A DNA stretch of 64,000 bases, taken from NCBI RefSeq assembly GCF_910592395.1, contig NC_088314.1:2790001-2854000 (forward strand). The letters run 5' to 3'. Positions 47,752 to 60,846 of this stretch are shown one piece after another; the first letter of the stretch is position 1; each line of letters begins with the position of its first letter. The translations under genes were made by a program, and so were the position numbers. Source of the DNA: Lineus longissimus. Lineage: Eukaryota; Nemertea; Pilidiophora; Heteronemertea; Lineidae. Below the pieces are notes generated by a model. It did not search any database, was not told the DNA's origin, and saw nothing but the letters and a program-made list of their open reading frames with translations.

Positions 47752-49386
47752 CTTGTTGGCTGGAGTAAGGGTATCTTGAAACTGTAATCCAAAGACTATT
47801 CGAACTCCAAGATTTAGAAAATGAAAAATACGCCCTCCTTGAAATGACCTAAACCAAGGAAGTCCAAAGACAAAAATTCCCGTTGGATTGAGAATTCCCT
47901 CTCTGCTGATGGTGTTGCCAGTTTATGCCCCAGAGTTTGTGGAATTTGTGTTAAATACAGCGGGGCAGGAGGCCCATGTGCCGACTCAAGCTACTGAATG
48001 AAAAAGGGGACAATTCGCAACCGGACGGCTCTTGTAAGCGCACTCAGTCGGCAGTGACCTCGTTCCTGAGTGGCTCGGAACAGCGCCGTCAATCGATTAG
48101 TGTGCAGGTTTAATACAAGATCTCGACGAGGAATGGAACAAGGTTCAGAGACTTGTCGCAGACGGCAGAGTGAATGTTGATCGGCGAATGCGCATGTCTT
48201 TATGAACCTTTGGGATCAGGTAGTCCTTTCATAATATTGGTTATTACACCCCACGTGTCATTTTGGGCCGGGTCAAATCGTACGATAATTCTTTGCCTGA
48301 ATGTTTATGAATACGAGGCAAGGAATCGAAAGATCGTGAGTTCGTGGGAAAGTCTTCGAGAAATAGGGGTGGTGGCAACGGGTTCACCTCGGGAAACCAG
48401 ACCATGATCAGCAGACTGATTAGGGGGCCGGGGAGTCCGACATGTCAGAAGACACCGCCCATGAAGGCACAATCAGGTTAACTAATCCAATGAGGAAAAC
48501 TGATTTTTAGCTGCCACTGATCAATTCCCGCCGACCGCCATAGGTTGTGCTCCTGTCTTCTTTCAATAGCCGAACTCCATCCGAGCAAGCGACGTGGGAG
48601 GGGGGGTATTTTTTTACATTCAATTAACCAATTTTAGCCTTGTTACTCAGGTTCTGTTGGAAGTATCAAAGGACAGACATGACAGAACCGATTACGCGGT
48701 CCTTGACTCAACAATCAGTCACTCGATGTCGAATTGTCCGTTAATTACCAATTGAAGTAATGACTGGCAGCTGAACTTAATAAAACTTCGAGATCTTTGA
48801 CATCACTCGGCTAGACAACGCTGATCCCAAATATCAGTATCCCGGATCAGTATAAGTGCCTTTGTCTCCCCATTGTCGTTCATCCGCCTTTGTTTTCGAA
48901 CCATGAACTTATCGAGAAAATGATCGCTGAAACTAAAAGCCGCCTAACATCGCTAACGTTTTTTTTATAGTTTTGACCGTGGCCCTTTCAAACTTGGTTC
49001 ATCAACCTTACTCATGTCACTGCCAACGCACAAAAGAAAACGCGAAAACGTCTCAATTCAGTTTTGGGATTAAATTTCGCAAATTTGTCCTAAAAGTGTC
49101 CGATTTTGTTTGACGTGTTAGCACATGATAGACTTCGTGACCCAGATTTACTTCATTGTTTTTTTAACTGTTTGTCCAAGCTCATTAGCTTCTTGTTTTA
49201 CTCTTTTTTAGGGCACATGTACTTTGGTTTTTTTCTCTCTTCCTACACATTAATCACACGAGTCTGCCGGCTGTTCCCCCGGGGCTGTTCCTAAAGACGA
49301 CAGGCATGTCAGGTACTACACTCTCAAACAGTAGCAGTGTCCCAAAACGTATCCATGGATTTCTGCGTAAAGTAGTTCCAGGAGAA

Positions 49387-49915
49387 CGCATTCGGCTGTC
49401 TCGGGAGTCTACCAGCCAACTAGCTTGGACTGAGAATCCGGCCTAGCTCAGTCTGAGGACAAATAAATGGTACAACACCATGTCAGTCACAACGGTCTTA
49501 CCTTCGAACACAACAGCATCACCAATCCGTCTCTACATTGATTTGAGAGTAATCATAGGCAGCAGCGAGGATTGTCCCTGAAGAACTTTTTGGTGATGGT
49601 AAGCCCAGTCGAATAGCAAATCTTCGGCTGCCTGTGCAGGTTACTCTCAAGTCACTATGGAGGTCTGATAAGCAACTCGAAGAGTTAACACGACCGACTG
49701 TGACATTGTCCTGAAGGACTTTTGATGATAGCAATTTCCCGGCTGTCAGTTGTTCCTCCCAAGCGTCTCGGGAGATCAGATAACCAACTGGAAGAGTGTA
49801 ATACGACCGCAGTAGGGAAATTATCCCCAAGAGCTTTTGATGATGGTAAGCCTAGTTTTCAGGGAAAACCTTGGCTGTTTATTGTTCCAAGGCCACCCTG
49901 GAGTGTTTATCAGCA
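49387..49915 (+). repeat. Diverged tandem repeats, about 115-135 bp unit
   Basis: At least three units start CTGAAG-like then TTTTGATGATGGTAAGCC-like, and contain CGGCTGTC/CTTGGCTG and AGATAACCAACTGGAAGAG-like words (around 49578, 49711 and 49828); a partial unit lies before them. A related copy lies at about 55370-55480, on the other side of the RING gene. Confidence 0.6.
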
Positions 49916-50724
49916 GAGGTTAAAGTAGATTGTACACCTTCTCATTGTCTTTTCAGGGTGGCGTTTGATGCAGACATCCTTCAGTCTTTTGTAAAGATCC
50001 AGAGAAATAAGGTGGCTCCACCACAAATCTTCTAGGACCACTAAGGTGGCACTAGAATAACTAGCGAGATTGCTATACCTCAACCCCTTTCTTGATAGGA
50101 GAAAGGGTTTGCTCTAGAGCCATCTCATCCTAGACACAGATGAGGTAGCGGCATAGTCTCTTCAGGTTCTGGCAGGATGAACTATCGGGCAGCTCCAGAA
50201 ATCACAGCAGACGTTGTCATGCCCAAATAGAATGTAGAAACACCAAATGAGGACTGAATGCCCATTTTATTTAACACAAACTGTAAAGGTGTAAATACAT
50301 TATCTATGTACATGCATATGTGATCACATAAAGCTTTCCTTGATTAAAGAAACATCAGCTAGGATATCACCAGCAAAGACTCATTCACATAATGTGGTTT
50401 ACAGATCAACTTTAAGGCGAGTAAGATTAAGAATTAGAGTTTCCACTCACCGATTGTCAGTTGAACCCAGGATTAGCTCTAGCCTGGTTTGTTGTTTTTG
50501 ATTGCCCTATTGCTCTCAAATGGCACAAAGCACCAGAGCTATGGGTAGACAATCCTTTTGCACATTGAAGATCATATCACACTCCTCTTACAGTGTCCTC
50601 ATGAATCTTACTTTCGAATTTCCTCCCACTACACAAAGAAAGTACACGTAGGCCTACTAAGCGGACGGATGCGCAATGTAACAATGTTATAACAGACACT
50701 GATTGTGTGGTTTCAAAGACACCC

Positions 50725-50840
50725 GCATTAAAGCCAAACAATTTGGCAATCAATTCCCTCAAAACTATCACAATATCACCTAGTGCATTAAAGCTAGTAG
50801 ACAATTTGGCCATCAACCCCCTTAAAACTATCACAATATC
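50725..50840 (+). repeat. Tandem duplication, 60-bp unit, two copies
   Basis: Both copies begin GCATTAAAGC and end AAAACTATCACAATATC (50725-50784 and 50785-50840) with scattered differences. Confidence 0.85.
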
Positions 50841-51657
50841 GTTGTGCAAATTCTTTGTTGAACTTTTGATTAAAACACCAAATATAAGATGTTCTATACT
50901 ACAAGAGTTATTGAATAAAGCACATCCAGACATGATATGATTACAAGTTTGTACAATATATCAACAGACACCATCCAAACAGGTAAACAGTACTAAACGG
51001 AACTAAACAAAATATGAATTCTTATTTACAAAACAACAAGCAAACAAGAAGATATATTTGAAAGATTTCATCACAGCCACTTAAAATACAACATGTAAAT
51101 AAATATATTCAATCACAGCTTTCCAAGGTCTATTCGTTTGAGTTATTCTTGATCTGCTGACATTTTAAGATGCGAAATGTCACAGTAAAGCAGCATAATT
51201 TGCTTATGGATTTCGGATTCTATTTTCCGCAATTAGACCATCTCAAACTACTTCACAAATTCTCTCACAGACTTTCCCTATCCCCTCTTCTTCCACCCCA
51301 GCCACCCAAAATACTGGCCTAGCATAACAGAAAGAATAACATTTTGGCCCCAAATAACATGCTGTTAACATCAGCCATTTCAGGCAACTAGAAACCTTCT
51401 GATTTCGGCAAATGTCAACGAAGCACCAGTTGAAAGCACATATTATGTAATCCAGCTGTACAGACCCCATTAGGACACCTGAATACAAATACTGACAATT
51501 AGCTTCCAGTTAATTCCAATTTATTACCCATGCAAATTTGATCCAATGCTCACAATTTTTTCATTTACCCAATCATTTTGACACAAGCAAGAAAAATTCC
51601 TCAACTCCTCACCAAGCTTCACGTCTTCTAAGAAAAGAAAAAAAATCATTAATGAAT

Positions 51658-51663
51658 TTTATT
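51658..51663 (-). terminator. AATAAA overlapping the RING gene stop codon
   Basis: The minus strand reads GAATAAAATT, where GAA is the last codon and TAA the stop, so AATAAA spans the stop. Other AATAAA signals occur downstream near 51520, which may be the ones used. Confidence 0.35.
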
Positions 51664-53491
51664 CGTTATTGTCATTGCCAAGGTTCCTTCTTGTTGGCAC
51701 TTGTCGAAGCCCATTCATCAGGACGGCTAGGTTACTAGCCACCTCCCCAAGGCGACGACCAAGAGTGTGCACCTCGTGTAGCTGTCTCAGCCTCTCCGCG
51801 TGTTGACGCTCCTGAAACTCTTGGTGACGAGCAATGCTCTGACGCCGTGTCTCCAACTCGTTGTTCAAGATACCCATGATGTCGTGCAGCTGAGAGCGAC
51901 CGTCACGGATATGCTCTGCCATCTGACGGAACTGGTTCTGCCGGTAGATGCGCGGGTTGTTGTTTCCCAACTGAGCGGCACTGATTGGTGGGAGATGGGT
52001 TGGCCGATGGTTAAATGGGACCTCCTCAGACTCATTACTGGCTTGTGTCACAGCATCACTTGTCGCTGAAGTAGACGTTGTAGTGGTATTGGGTTCTGCA
52101 GCTGTTAGAGAGACAATGCGATTGGGTGTGTATGAGCGCCGCCTAATGAGCAATGTGGCGCGTATCCTTGGTGTATCTGTCTCAGTTCCATCATCCGCTG
52201 CTGAAGTCCGGTTACCAGCTGCTTCTGGTGTTGGGTTACTAGGGGTCGTCTGATTGGGTCGTGGTGTTGGGGTACTAGGGATAGCCTCATTGTTGGGTAG
52301 AGAGGTTGAAGTCTGGCTTCCAGCTGCTTGCGTGCTACTCCTGTTTGCTGATACAGCACGAGCAACTGAATTTGGTCGTGGGGTAACTCTGCTGGATTCT
52401 GCATTCGTGGTCCTGTTACTACTACCAGCATTGGAGGGAGCATTTGTCACCTGACGCCTTGTATTAGTTACCCCTCGATTTTGAGTGCCTGAAGCATTCA
52501 GGCCAGACTGGCGACTGGCTTGCCTCACTGGGCGAGGAGTTGGCCTGGCAGCAGCCCTTGTGGTTCCTGTCGTAGAATTCGATCTGGCCTGGTTGGATCT
52601 GGTATTGCCTGTAATACCAGATGTCCTCAGAGCATTTGAAGCTTGGCCACGATTAGTTGGACGGGTTGGGTTACTTGGAGTAACTGTACTGCTACTATTA
52701 GTACTGTTATTGGTTGTAACACCCCGTGAAATAGTTGGCCTAGGCCTAGTGGAACTAGAATCAGTGCCTTTGATAGTCCCAGCAACTGCTGGAAGACTTC
52801 TCTTCACCCCAGGTTTCATAGCCGCATTATACTGATTATGCTCATGAGATTCAAAATCTTTCAAAAAGCCAGTCCAGTCACAGTCTTCTTTTTGACATTT
52901 TACGCGCTTATAGCTTAATCGGGCATTCAGGATATCACATGGGACATATTCACCCTCGCAGCGACAGACTGGGCACTTGTCAGCCCCAAGACTTGTACTG
53001 GTCAAGGTCCACGCCATGATGCAACTTGAGCAAAACTTATGCTTGTTCTTGCACTGTTGAGCATCCTTAAGTATCATGTAGCTGGAAAAAAAACAAGACA
53101 ATGATTAGAAAGTCTCACATTTTCCTGACATGATAACACGATAATATAAACAAAATATGAATTCCTGACATGATATCATTATGTCGATTTTACATTTAGT
53201 TAAATGATTTGAAATCATATGTAGACGGAGGGAAAATATTCCTTTCATATTTCAAAATCATGAGCTAAAAAGTGCTAAATAAACTCACCATACACAACAT
53301 TCAAACTCATCCTTATCATTTTCTGTCAGGTTGACAAAAATGTCTTCTGGATGGCCCCCAGCTTTGATCTTCGGAACTGGGGGAGCTGGTGGAGCTATAC
53401 TGCTGAGGATGTTGTCCAAGACAGTGAATAGGCCAGCTGTCATATCAAGCTGCGCCAGCTCGAGGCGGCGGATATCATCTGTGATTGGCAT
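51659..53491 (-). CDS. RING-finger / TRAF-like E3 ubiquitin ligase, two coding exons
   Basis: CDS on the minus strand is 53491-53289 joined to 53081-51659 (541 aa); the intron is phase 2 and splits a RING cysteine codon. The RING is C65xxC68 ... C78xxxH82xxC85xxC88 ... C104xxC107 and is intact only in the spliced product. A TRAF-type zinc-finger-like stretch follows (VKCQKEDCDWTGFLKDFESHEH region, about 130-155). The middle of about 270 residues is low-complexity, rich in Ser, Thr, Asn, Pro and Arg. The C-terminus is Gln/Arg/Glu-rich and probably coiled-coil (about 440-520). RING-TRAF proteins transfer ubiquitin and use the coiled coil to oligomerise (family knowledge); the substrate is unknown. 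The start is the first in-frame ATG that is close to the RING; an ATG 18 codons upstream is also in frame. Confidence 0.87.
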
Positions 53492-54170
53492 AGTGAGATT
53501 TTTCCGAGGAAAACCTGAAACTTCAGCGACAGATGAAAGGTACAAAGCTGTCGTTTTTTAGAACTCGGCCAAGGCTACAAGTACAACATGTCCAATGGTC
53601 TAAGTCTGGAAGTAGACAAAGTGAGAGTCAAATACATGAAATCAATTTTAAATCACCATAGATTCTTTTCTGCACAGTTCAGCTTTAATCATCAACTTGA
53701 CAGCACAATATAGTCAATTTCACACCAGTCGGAGGAAGCCACTGCTAGTGCTAGCCTAGTAGTACGACAAATGCATTACACTACAGGTATAGCCCAGGCT
53801 ATCTCTGAACTCTTTTCAAAGAAATTTGATGAAAGGGATCGCATATACTCACCACCACAGTATGCTATATATTGTAGACATTCGAAATAACACACTTGAA
53901 TAACGTTTGCATACCTAGATCAGCTGTAATAATGTTGTTTTATATGCAATTAATGAGGTAATCCCTGTCGAGTGAAACTCACAACAACGTGTACAAAATG
54001 TGCGAAGAAGTAAACAGCGTCAATATTTTCCACATTTGCCGGGACTACTAGGTATTATCCTCACTAATAGGTGGCAGCATAGACAATTACGTAGCTGAAA
54101 CGTAGTGAGTTCAACCCATGGGAGGAATGCCGCGAGAATTTGCACTGCATATAACAGGTCCTGGAATATC

Positions 54171-54592
54171 AGTAGGTTGGAATAAAGAAAAGCCGTGACC
54201 GGCAATGGTCGTCAGTACCATGTTTGGGGTTCATGGAATAACTCGTCCCCGTTCCCCGTCCCTAGGAAGGGAATGATAGTAGGTTGGAATAAAGAACAGC
54301 CGTGACCGGCAATGGTCGTCAGTACCATGTTTGGGGTTCATGGAATAACTCGTCCCCGTTCCCCGTCCCTAGGAAGGGAATGATAGTAGGTTGGAATAAA
54401 GAAACGCTCTGACCGGCAGTGGTCGTCAGTACCATGTTTGGGGTTCGTGGAATAACTCGTCCCCCGTTCTCCCCTAGAAAGGGAATGATAGTAGGTTGGA
54501 ATAAAGAAATGCTCTTACCGGCAATGGTGTTCAGTACCATGTTTGGGGTTCATGGAATAACTCGTCCCCCCGTTTCCCCCTAAAAAGGGGGA
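54171..54592 (+). repeat. Tandem array, 107-bp unit, four copies
   Basis: Units start AGTAGGTTGGAATAAAGAA at 54171, 54278, 54385 and 54490. Each carries GTCAGTACCATGTTTGGGGT (or a near variant) and a C-rich stretch. The first two are nearly identical; the third and fourth diverge, and the last ends in CCCCC/GGGGG. Confidence 0.95.
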
Positions 54593-55061
54593 AAATTTCC
54601 ATCCTATGATGGGAAATTTTTAATATTAATCGCGTAGTTCTATCTCTTAGCTCAGATGGCAGCACCTGCCAGCTATATAAGACAAGCTATCAGAGCGAAA
54701 TTGAAAAACGAGGACATTTCTGTTTTCCACAGCAAGGGGCCTGATATTTTACCGTCGCTCTATATTGTTACCTGCAGAAATGACTTTCGGTCAATGAGAC
54801 AGTAGTGCACCGTAGGCCTATCTCTTCTGGATGTGTCCTCCTTCATAGCTCCCCATGTTGCCAGAGAGTGTACCAAGTCTTTGCTGGATGTGCCATGTCC
54901 CTTCACTATGCGTACTCTGTCTGCTCCAGATATGTCCTCTCCCAACGTAGTGCACCATGTTTCTACTGGGTGGACCTTGTCTCCACCCTTAGGAAAAATG
55001 TGTATCATTTTCACATGGTGAACACCTGATCATTTTCATAAAGGGATTGCATGAAATCAGA

Positions 55062-55290
55062 ACACCAGACCCGAGGAGACAGCAGATACTGCAACAACCA
55101 TACCATAAAATGTTGCCACAACCAGACCTGATAATACAGCATATGTCGTCGTCACAACCAGACCTGATAGACAGGAGATGCTCAGTGGTATAACCAGAAC
55201 TGATGAGATTGCAGATGCTGCCACAACCAGACCATGATGAGATTGCAGATACTGTCGCAACCAGACCTGGCGAGATAACAAATGCTGTTA
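55062..55290 (+). repeat. Minisatellite, 33-36 bp unit, about seven copies
   Basis: ACCAGACCTGAT-like starts at about 55064, 55121, 55157, 55193, 55226 and 55259 (another at about 55096 is degraded), followed by GAGATTGCAGATGCTG-like words. Confidence 0.85.
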
Positions 55291-55369
55291 CACCCATAGC
55301 CAAGGGCAGCACGAGCAGATCCACACCTGATAATCCATCTCAAAGCAGACCAATGAACGAGCTCAAAAG

Positions 55370-55480
55370 GTGGTTGGATAACCAGCTAGAAGATAAGACG
55401 GGGTGTGATATTTTTGATGGTGGTAAGCCAAGTTGAATAGCAAACCCTTGGCTGCCTGTGGTTACTCTTATTTTTAGGTC
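55370..55480 (+). repeat. Outlying copy of the 49.4-49.9 kb repeat
   Basis: GATAACCAGCTAGAAGAT, then TTTTGATGGTGGTAAGCC, then TTGGCTGCCTGTGGTTACTC and GTCACTCTGAAGG match the units around 49578-49700 in the same orientation. Confidence 0.65.
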
Positions 55481-58400
55481 ACTCTGAAGGTATGATATTA
55501 ACCAAGGACACTGTTTTTGGCCTCAGAATGGTCATTCTTCCATTGCATTTGACCTATTAGGACACCTCTCAATTAAGGGCAGTGTTCGTCAGTCGAACTT
55601 ATAATAAACAGGTACTTTCGTAGTCCACTACGTCCTACATGCTGTCACACATTGTGAGGGCTCCTGGCTGTGTTGGCAGTATCACCATCAATTATCCAAA
55701 AAGGCCAGGAATAGTAAAGTGGCAAAACAAGAATCACTTTATATATCATATTTTATTAATAATACCTTTGTCTCATTGCACATTGCTGAACAATCCTTGC
55801 AAAAATTGAATATTTTACAGAGCAAAATGGGGTTTGTCCTCTCTGCTCCATCGTATAAGTACGGCTAATAAATAAATGACAGGTTGTGGCGACTCAGGTC
55901 CCCATGGGATATTTACAGTAATGGTCCAACAGGGAATCAACACGCCACTCCCTCTGGTGGTAAATGGCATAAACATGAAAAGAAGGTTTGGGGAAACAAA
56001 TTTGTCCCTCGGTTATATGAATTTTAAGTGGTTATACAGAGATTTTTTCTAAATAAGAGTAGACATCTGGTTTTCATCCACAGTTGGCTAGGAACGGCGG
56101 TCCATATACAAAGTATGATGCATTGCATCTGAGTACCCCTCTATCCCATGGCCAATATTTGAAGGTGTGCTACAAAAGGGATCATGCATGTGGCTTAAAA
56201 TTACAACCAGCAGAGTCTATTATCGTTAAAACCTGGCCAAAATTGTAGAAATTTTTTAATATAAAATATTTATGTAGCATATTTCAGAGAAACCAACCAA
56301 AAATATACTTCGTTTTTCAAATGATATTAAGATTTGATACTTTAGGAAGAAAGGGTCAAATGGCCATTTTCAGAAACCTTTAATAATGAGATAATATTAA
56401 CACAAACCAACTAGTATGCTCTTTATTTACATTTGAGATCATTTAAATGATGTCACATTGACTTGAATTTCCAATGGAAAAGCTAAACTTGACAACCACA
56501 GTTTCCATGTCTGACCAGGTCTGTCTATAACTTTAAAAACTTTCTTAAGTGTGTTTAGTGATTAAGGTGTATCAAGTTGCCAAGCTTGGTTTCCTTGACA
56601 AAAAATGACTAGAAAATAATAACTAATGACTGATAATAATAACAACTAGGGTAGTAAAGTTTTCATCATCAAAAATCTGGTGAGCGCAGTAAGTGGTAAA
56701 TGGGTTGAACCAACAAAACGCTGACTAGGAAAATGGCTAACACAGAAGTTGTAGAAGAGGATATGTAACTGATTTACATTGCTATAGATGACTAGAAAGA
56801 AAAAGAAATCTGGTGTTTTATGCATTATATAAGGGGGCCAACAGTAAACATTGGTACCATTTGATTACAATTTGGCAAAAACCTTTACATTATGTTATAT
56901 CAACTGGCAATATCTAAGGGGAAGGAGGAGGAAAGGCTGATGAGTAAGTACGCTCATGGGTGACCAAACGGAGAGAGCAATCAACTTTATAGTTGTCAGT
57001 GCAGGCCTAGAGTCTTTTTGATGTGAGAAACAGATCATGGCTGTGCATAACAAAGACATGGCAAAATACTATTTGTGAGAGGCAGTGTATCTAACAATAA
57101 ATAAATAAATCGATAAATTACAGAGAGGACGAAATATATATTCTTTACATGTGACCGAGAGAGGATAAATTCATTCTAGGTATTTAAGCCGAGCTGGTAC
57201 AATTATGAATAGCCTTTAAATACTAGCAAAGGCAGTGATAGTCTTAATCCAGTTAGAGGTTTTTCCCAGGTGTTTTTCAGTCAAAACATCTTTTTAAACC
57301 GAACCTTACAGAACAACGACTGCAAAAAATCAAGCACCCAGGATCTTGCCATGTTATTCAAAATGTGTTCAAGAATATTTTAGGATACAGGAGAAGGGAG
57401 TGTCAATGAAACAAGTCCAGATTACTGTAACCCTCTCCAACCCCAAAGTCTTGAACCTGCTGAACTCATCGACACGCCAGAAATATACAGGGACGTCACG
57501 AGGAGAACCAAGATCCATTTTTTTGGGAAAATTCTCAACCTTTACGGTTTCTACCTTTTGAAGAAGGACAATACTGATGATATAGATTTTGATGAAAAAT
57601 GTTGGCTTCTATCACCCTGGTGACGTCCATGCAATTCCTAAATGCTTATTAAGTACTGATTAACTAAATAGCACCTTTTTATAGTAACATTGACAGGAGT
57701 CAGTGCACGGCTCCTTTACAAAACACAAAGCATGCTTGCTAAGAGGAATTCTAAACACAAATAGCTTTGATTGTTATAGAGAACTTAACTGCACCCCAGT
57801 TTTACATATCAAATGCTCAATACCCGCTATGATATAGAAAGGAACATTTCAAATTCTATGTGACATTCTGCACCGATCCATCACATCTACAAGCACCCAT
57901 TTATAGGAGAAACGTACAGACCTTATCGAGAAAAAGTGAGGAACAAATTTATACAACTTCTTCAAATGTCGGTAACTCTGTCTATATAGAACACTCCAAA
58001 TGTTTGCAAAAGATTGGAATGATTGGGCAAAACACACTTGGAAATACTATGAAGAACTCCGTTACAAAACACTGTGTAGGTATGCAAACTGACAAATGAT
58101 TCTGAAAACTAGCAAAATTTCGATCCAGACCCACTACTAACTGCTTTTATTTTACAGTTGCTTTCAAAATTATTTGTAGATAGACATGGAAAATATTTGT
58201 ACCATACTCTCAAACCTAGCATAGCGTTTTGTAAGGGAGATCTTCATTTAGGCTATCTGCTCATCACTGGCTATCCTGTGGTTTATATTCAGTTAATTTT
58301 GAAATTGGAAAATCTTCAATTGGAGAATGGATTGGACAATTTGGTTTTCCAATTTGGCTTTTCTATTAAGATAACAATGTCACTTTCGCATAGTTCCAAC

Positions 58401-59163
58401 ATGAATCAACTTTTAGTACTAGAATGATTATCATTATATCCAATTACTATTATCACAGGCCAGTCATGTCTATATGTAAGAACACAGCAAAAACCCAGGA
58501 TAGAATTATAGGGAAAAGCCGGGTTAACTTTCTAACATTCGAGAGAAAAAGATATCATAACTATACCATCATTTCTGATGCTGTTCAGCCTTGGTCCTAA
58601 CATCCTTGTTTAAATGTATTATTGTATGGTTTTGATACAATGTTAGTACACCATTTACCGAAATAATTCCCTTGGTTACTTACAACTTTCGATAGGGAAA
58701 GTATAATTTTTAATACTACATGTATCCCACTCAAACTGGAGTTGTTGCTTTTTATTTAAAGCAAAAATCCGTTAATTAGGGAAACCACTAACATTTAAAA
58801 CAAGGATGGCAGAAATTAACACTTAGCACTTAGATAGCAGCCTCAACTGCCCCTTGGACAAAATTTCCTTGAAATCAAAACTTACACTGTTTTCTAGAAA
58901 CTGAGGAATACAATGAATTCCTGGCAAATGTAAGGGATATTTTTCATGAGCACAGTACATGTTCATACCGGCTAGACTAGATGTACTGGAAGAGTTAGCT
59001 GTTTGAATTTGTATGGTAGAAAACAGTGCGAGTTAAGGTTGTATCTAATTAATTACTGGTCAACCATAGCCTCAATGAGCCAGTGGTAAAAACTGATAAA
59101 GTAACCAAGAGCATCCTTCGCTTTCGATCGTTTGCCATAAAACTATATGTGTCATATCAATAC

Positions 59164-59228
59164 TTGGTATTAAAAAGCATAATACATACACCTTCAAACT
59201 ACGGGGCGAATACTCAGGTTCACAATAA
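59164..59228 (+). repeat. Dispersed repeat family, copy 2
   Basis: Starts TTGGTATTAAAAAG and ends CTCAGGTTCACAATAA; aligned with 40055-40120 apart from a few changes and a small indel. Confidence 0.8.
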
Positions 59229-59349
59229 ATTAAGGCCTATGTCGCCTTTTCAATAAATAAATAAACCAGGGCCTTGGTTCAACTGTCTCGCATGCCCAAG
59301 ATCACAAGATTCAACATGGAATTCTTCAACTCACAGCATGGCTTTGAAC

Positions 59350-59455
59350 TTCACCCTAACAAAGGCGTCCTTGACCCAAATCAAGTTTGACCTTGACCTT
59401 GAATCAAATTTGACCTTCGACCTTCGAATCAAGTTTGACCTTGAATTTGGCCTTC
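59350..59455 (+). repeat. TGACCTTGACC-type motif cluster 2
   Basis: TTTGACCTTGACCTTGAATC, TTTGACCTTCGACCTTCG and TTTGACCTTGAATTTGG follow one another, giving dense repeats of the TGACCTT half-site. Confidence 0.65.
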
Positions 59456-59798
59456 GATGGAATCATCTTCTCCTGCTGAACAGGGGCATTATGGGGTGTC
59501 ACACTAATTCACCTCGGTACGTCAGACCATACCTCTCGTTGGTCTCTAGAAACGAGAGAAAATGGAGACATAGCATAAGGAACTGGGCATCACTTGCATT
59601 TTGCTCAATGTATCCCAAAGAACCTCACTCATTTGAAAAAACCTAAAGAAACCTGGCCATTGGAAATGTCGTGTGATATAGACCAGGGGTGGTTCCAAGA
59701 CTCGGAGAAAGAGGACACAACTGGCCCAAGTTTGAAATTTACATGGTCAATGTAAGACTGTTTATAAATGATGAAGTTTAAAGATCTTTCTGAAATGC

Positions 59799-59815
59799 GG
59801 GGGGGGGGGGGGGGG
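59799..59815 (+). repeat. Homopolymer of 17 G
   Basis: An uninterrupted G run. It could form a quadruplex on the plus strand and is prone to sequencing error. Confidence 0.95.
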
Positions 59816-60846
59816 TGTATTGTCCTTTATGAATCGGGCACTCTAGACCTAAACCTTTCAAAACATCCCAGGTTTCAAAATCTTCCAAATGGTGAGGCTC
59901 TTAGGTATAACTTGAATGATTGTGTTAGTCGATATTATCACATCATGCAGTTAAAGCGGGGCAGGCTCATGCTGGGCGGATGAAGAATCCAAGTCCATAA
60001 CAAGTCAATATTGTGTCCTGTACTTATTAAGACACACATTACACTATGCATGGTTCATTAAAAATATCATAGGAATTTGAAACCTTTACAGAAACTTTAT
60101 GATAACCCAGCCACATGTAACTGATGCAACTGGGAGTAACAGTACAAAGTTCTACATAGCCTAATAGCCACACAAGCAACTGGTCTCAGAATTTGGATTT
60201 CTGGTGTGAAAGCCTGATTGCAGCTGTGGGATGACTTCCGCAGCTGTAGGTACAGTTTCTATATGCCACTGTAGCCTGGCTCATGTGAATGAATGGTTGT
60301 AAGAGTAATAGTAAGCGAGAAAATTGTGAAATATAAGCGACGTTTACAGATACTATATGCTTAGAAATTAGAAAAGATGTGAAGAAAACGGGAGTCTTTC
60401 AAACGTAAACCCGCGGTGAAATGGTGTATTATACCAAGAGCAGAGAATAATAATATGAAACAATATAAAAGCTTGCGATGATGTAATCATGATCACAGAC
60501 ATTTAAGGCACAACCATTCAGTCACTCGACAATACAGAGAAGACATAGTATGTACAGTATGGAGCAGAAAAGTAAACAAAAAGACAAGTTAAAAAATGAA
60601 ACACTTTGAGACGGCCAGTTGTCATGAGGTAAAAAATTTGTCCAATAGCAGTGGACAGGAACTGAGCTGAAAACCCCAAATTTGATAAAAATACTAACCC
60701 CCTTCCACTTTAAGTTTTGACAGGTCATTTTCTTAATATTCAAAACTTTAACTTCAACATATTCTGTATAAAAAAGTTCAACAAGCTTTTCAATCTTGAT
60801 GCCATTTATCACCTGTTTATCAACATCTACCTAAACCTTTTGAATA

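Larger units (their letters stand above)
47752..51657. other. Intergenic region upstream of the modular gene and 3' of the RING gene
   Basis: No convincing coding exon. The first part should contain the modular gene's promoter; no strong TATA box was seen. The rest holds a diverged repeat block (49387-49915), a 60-bp tandem duplication (50725-50840) and probably the RING gene's 3' UTR, which has further AATAAA signals on the minus strand near 51520. Confidence 0.45.
53492..55740. other. Intergenic region upstream of the RING gene, repeat-rich
   Basis: No coding exon supported. Probably contains the RING gene's 5' UTR and promoter near 53500-54000, then two tandem arrays (54171-54592 and 55062-55290) and one copy of the repeat from 49.4-49.9 kb. 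Confidence 0.5.

Noticed and set aside
49519-49830. Minus-strand frame over the 49.4-49.9 kb repeats
   Set aside because: It arises because two repeat units happen to keep the same frame; no domain is recognisable.
54171-55290. Tandem arrays considered as a CRISPR array
   Set aside because: The units are contiguous repeats without unique spacers, and the window is eukaryotic.
58158-58427. 89-codon plus-strand frame in the 8-kb AT-rich region
   Set aside because: No ATG at the start of the frame, low-complexity Leu/Ile/Asn composition and no domain.
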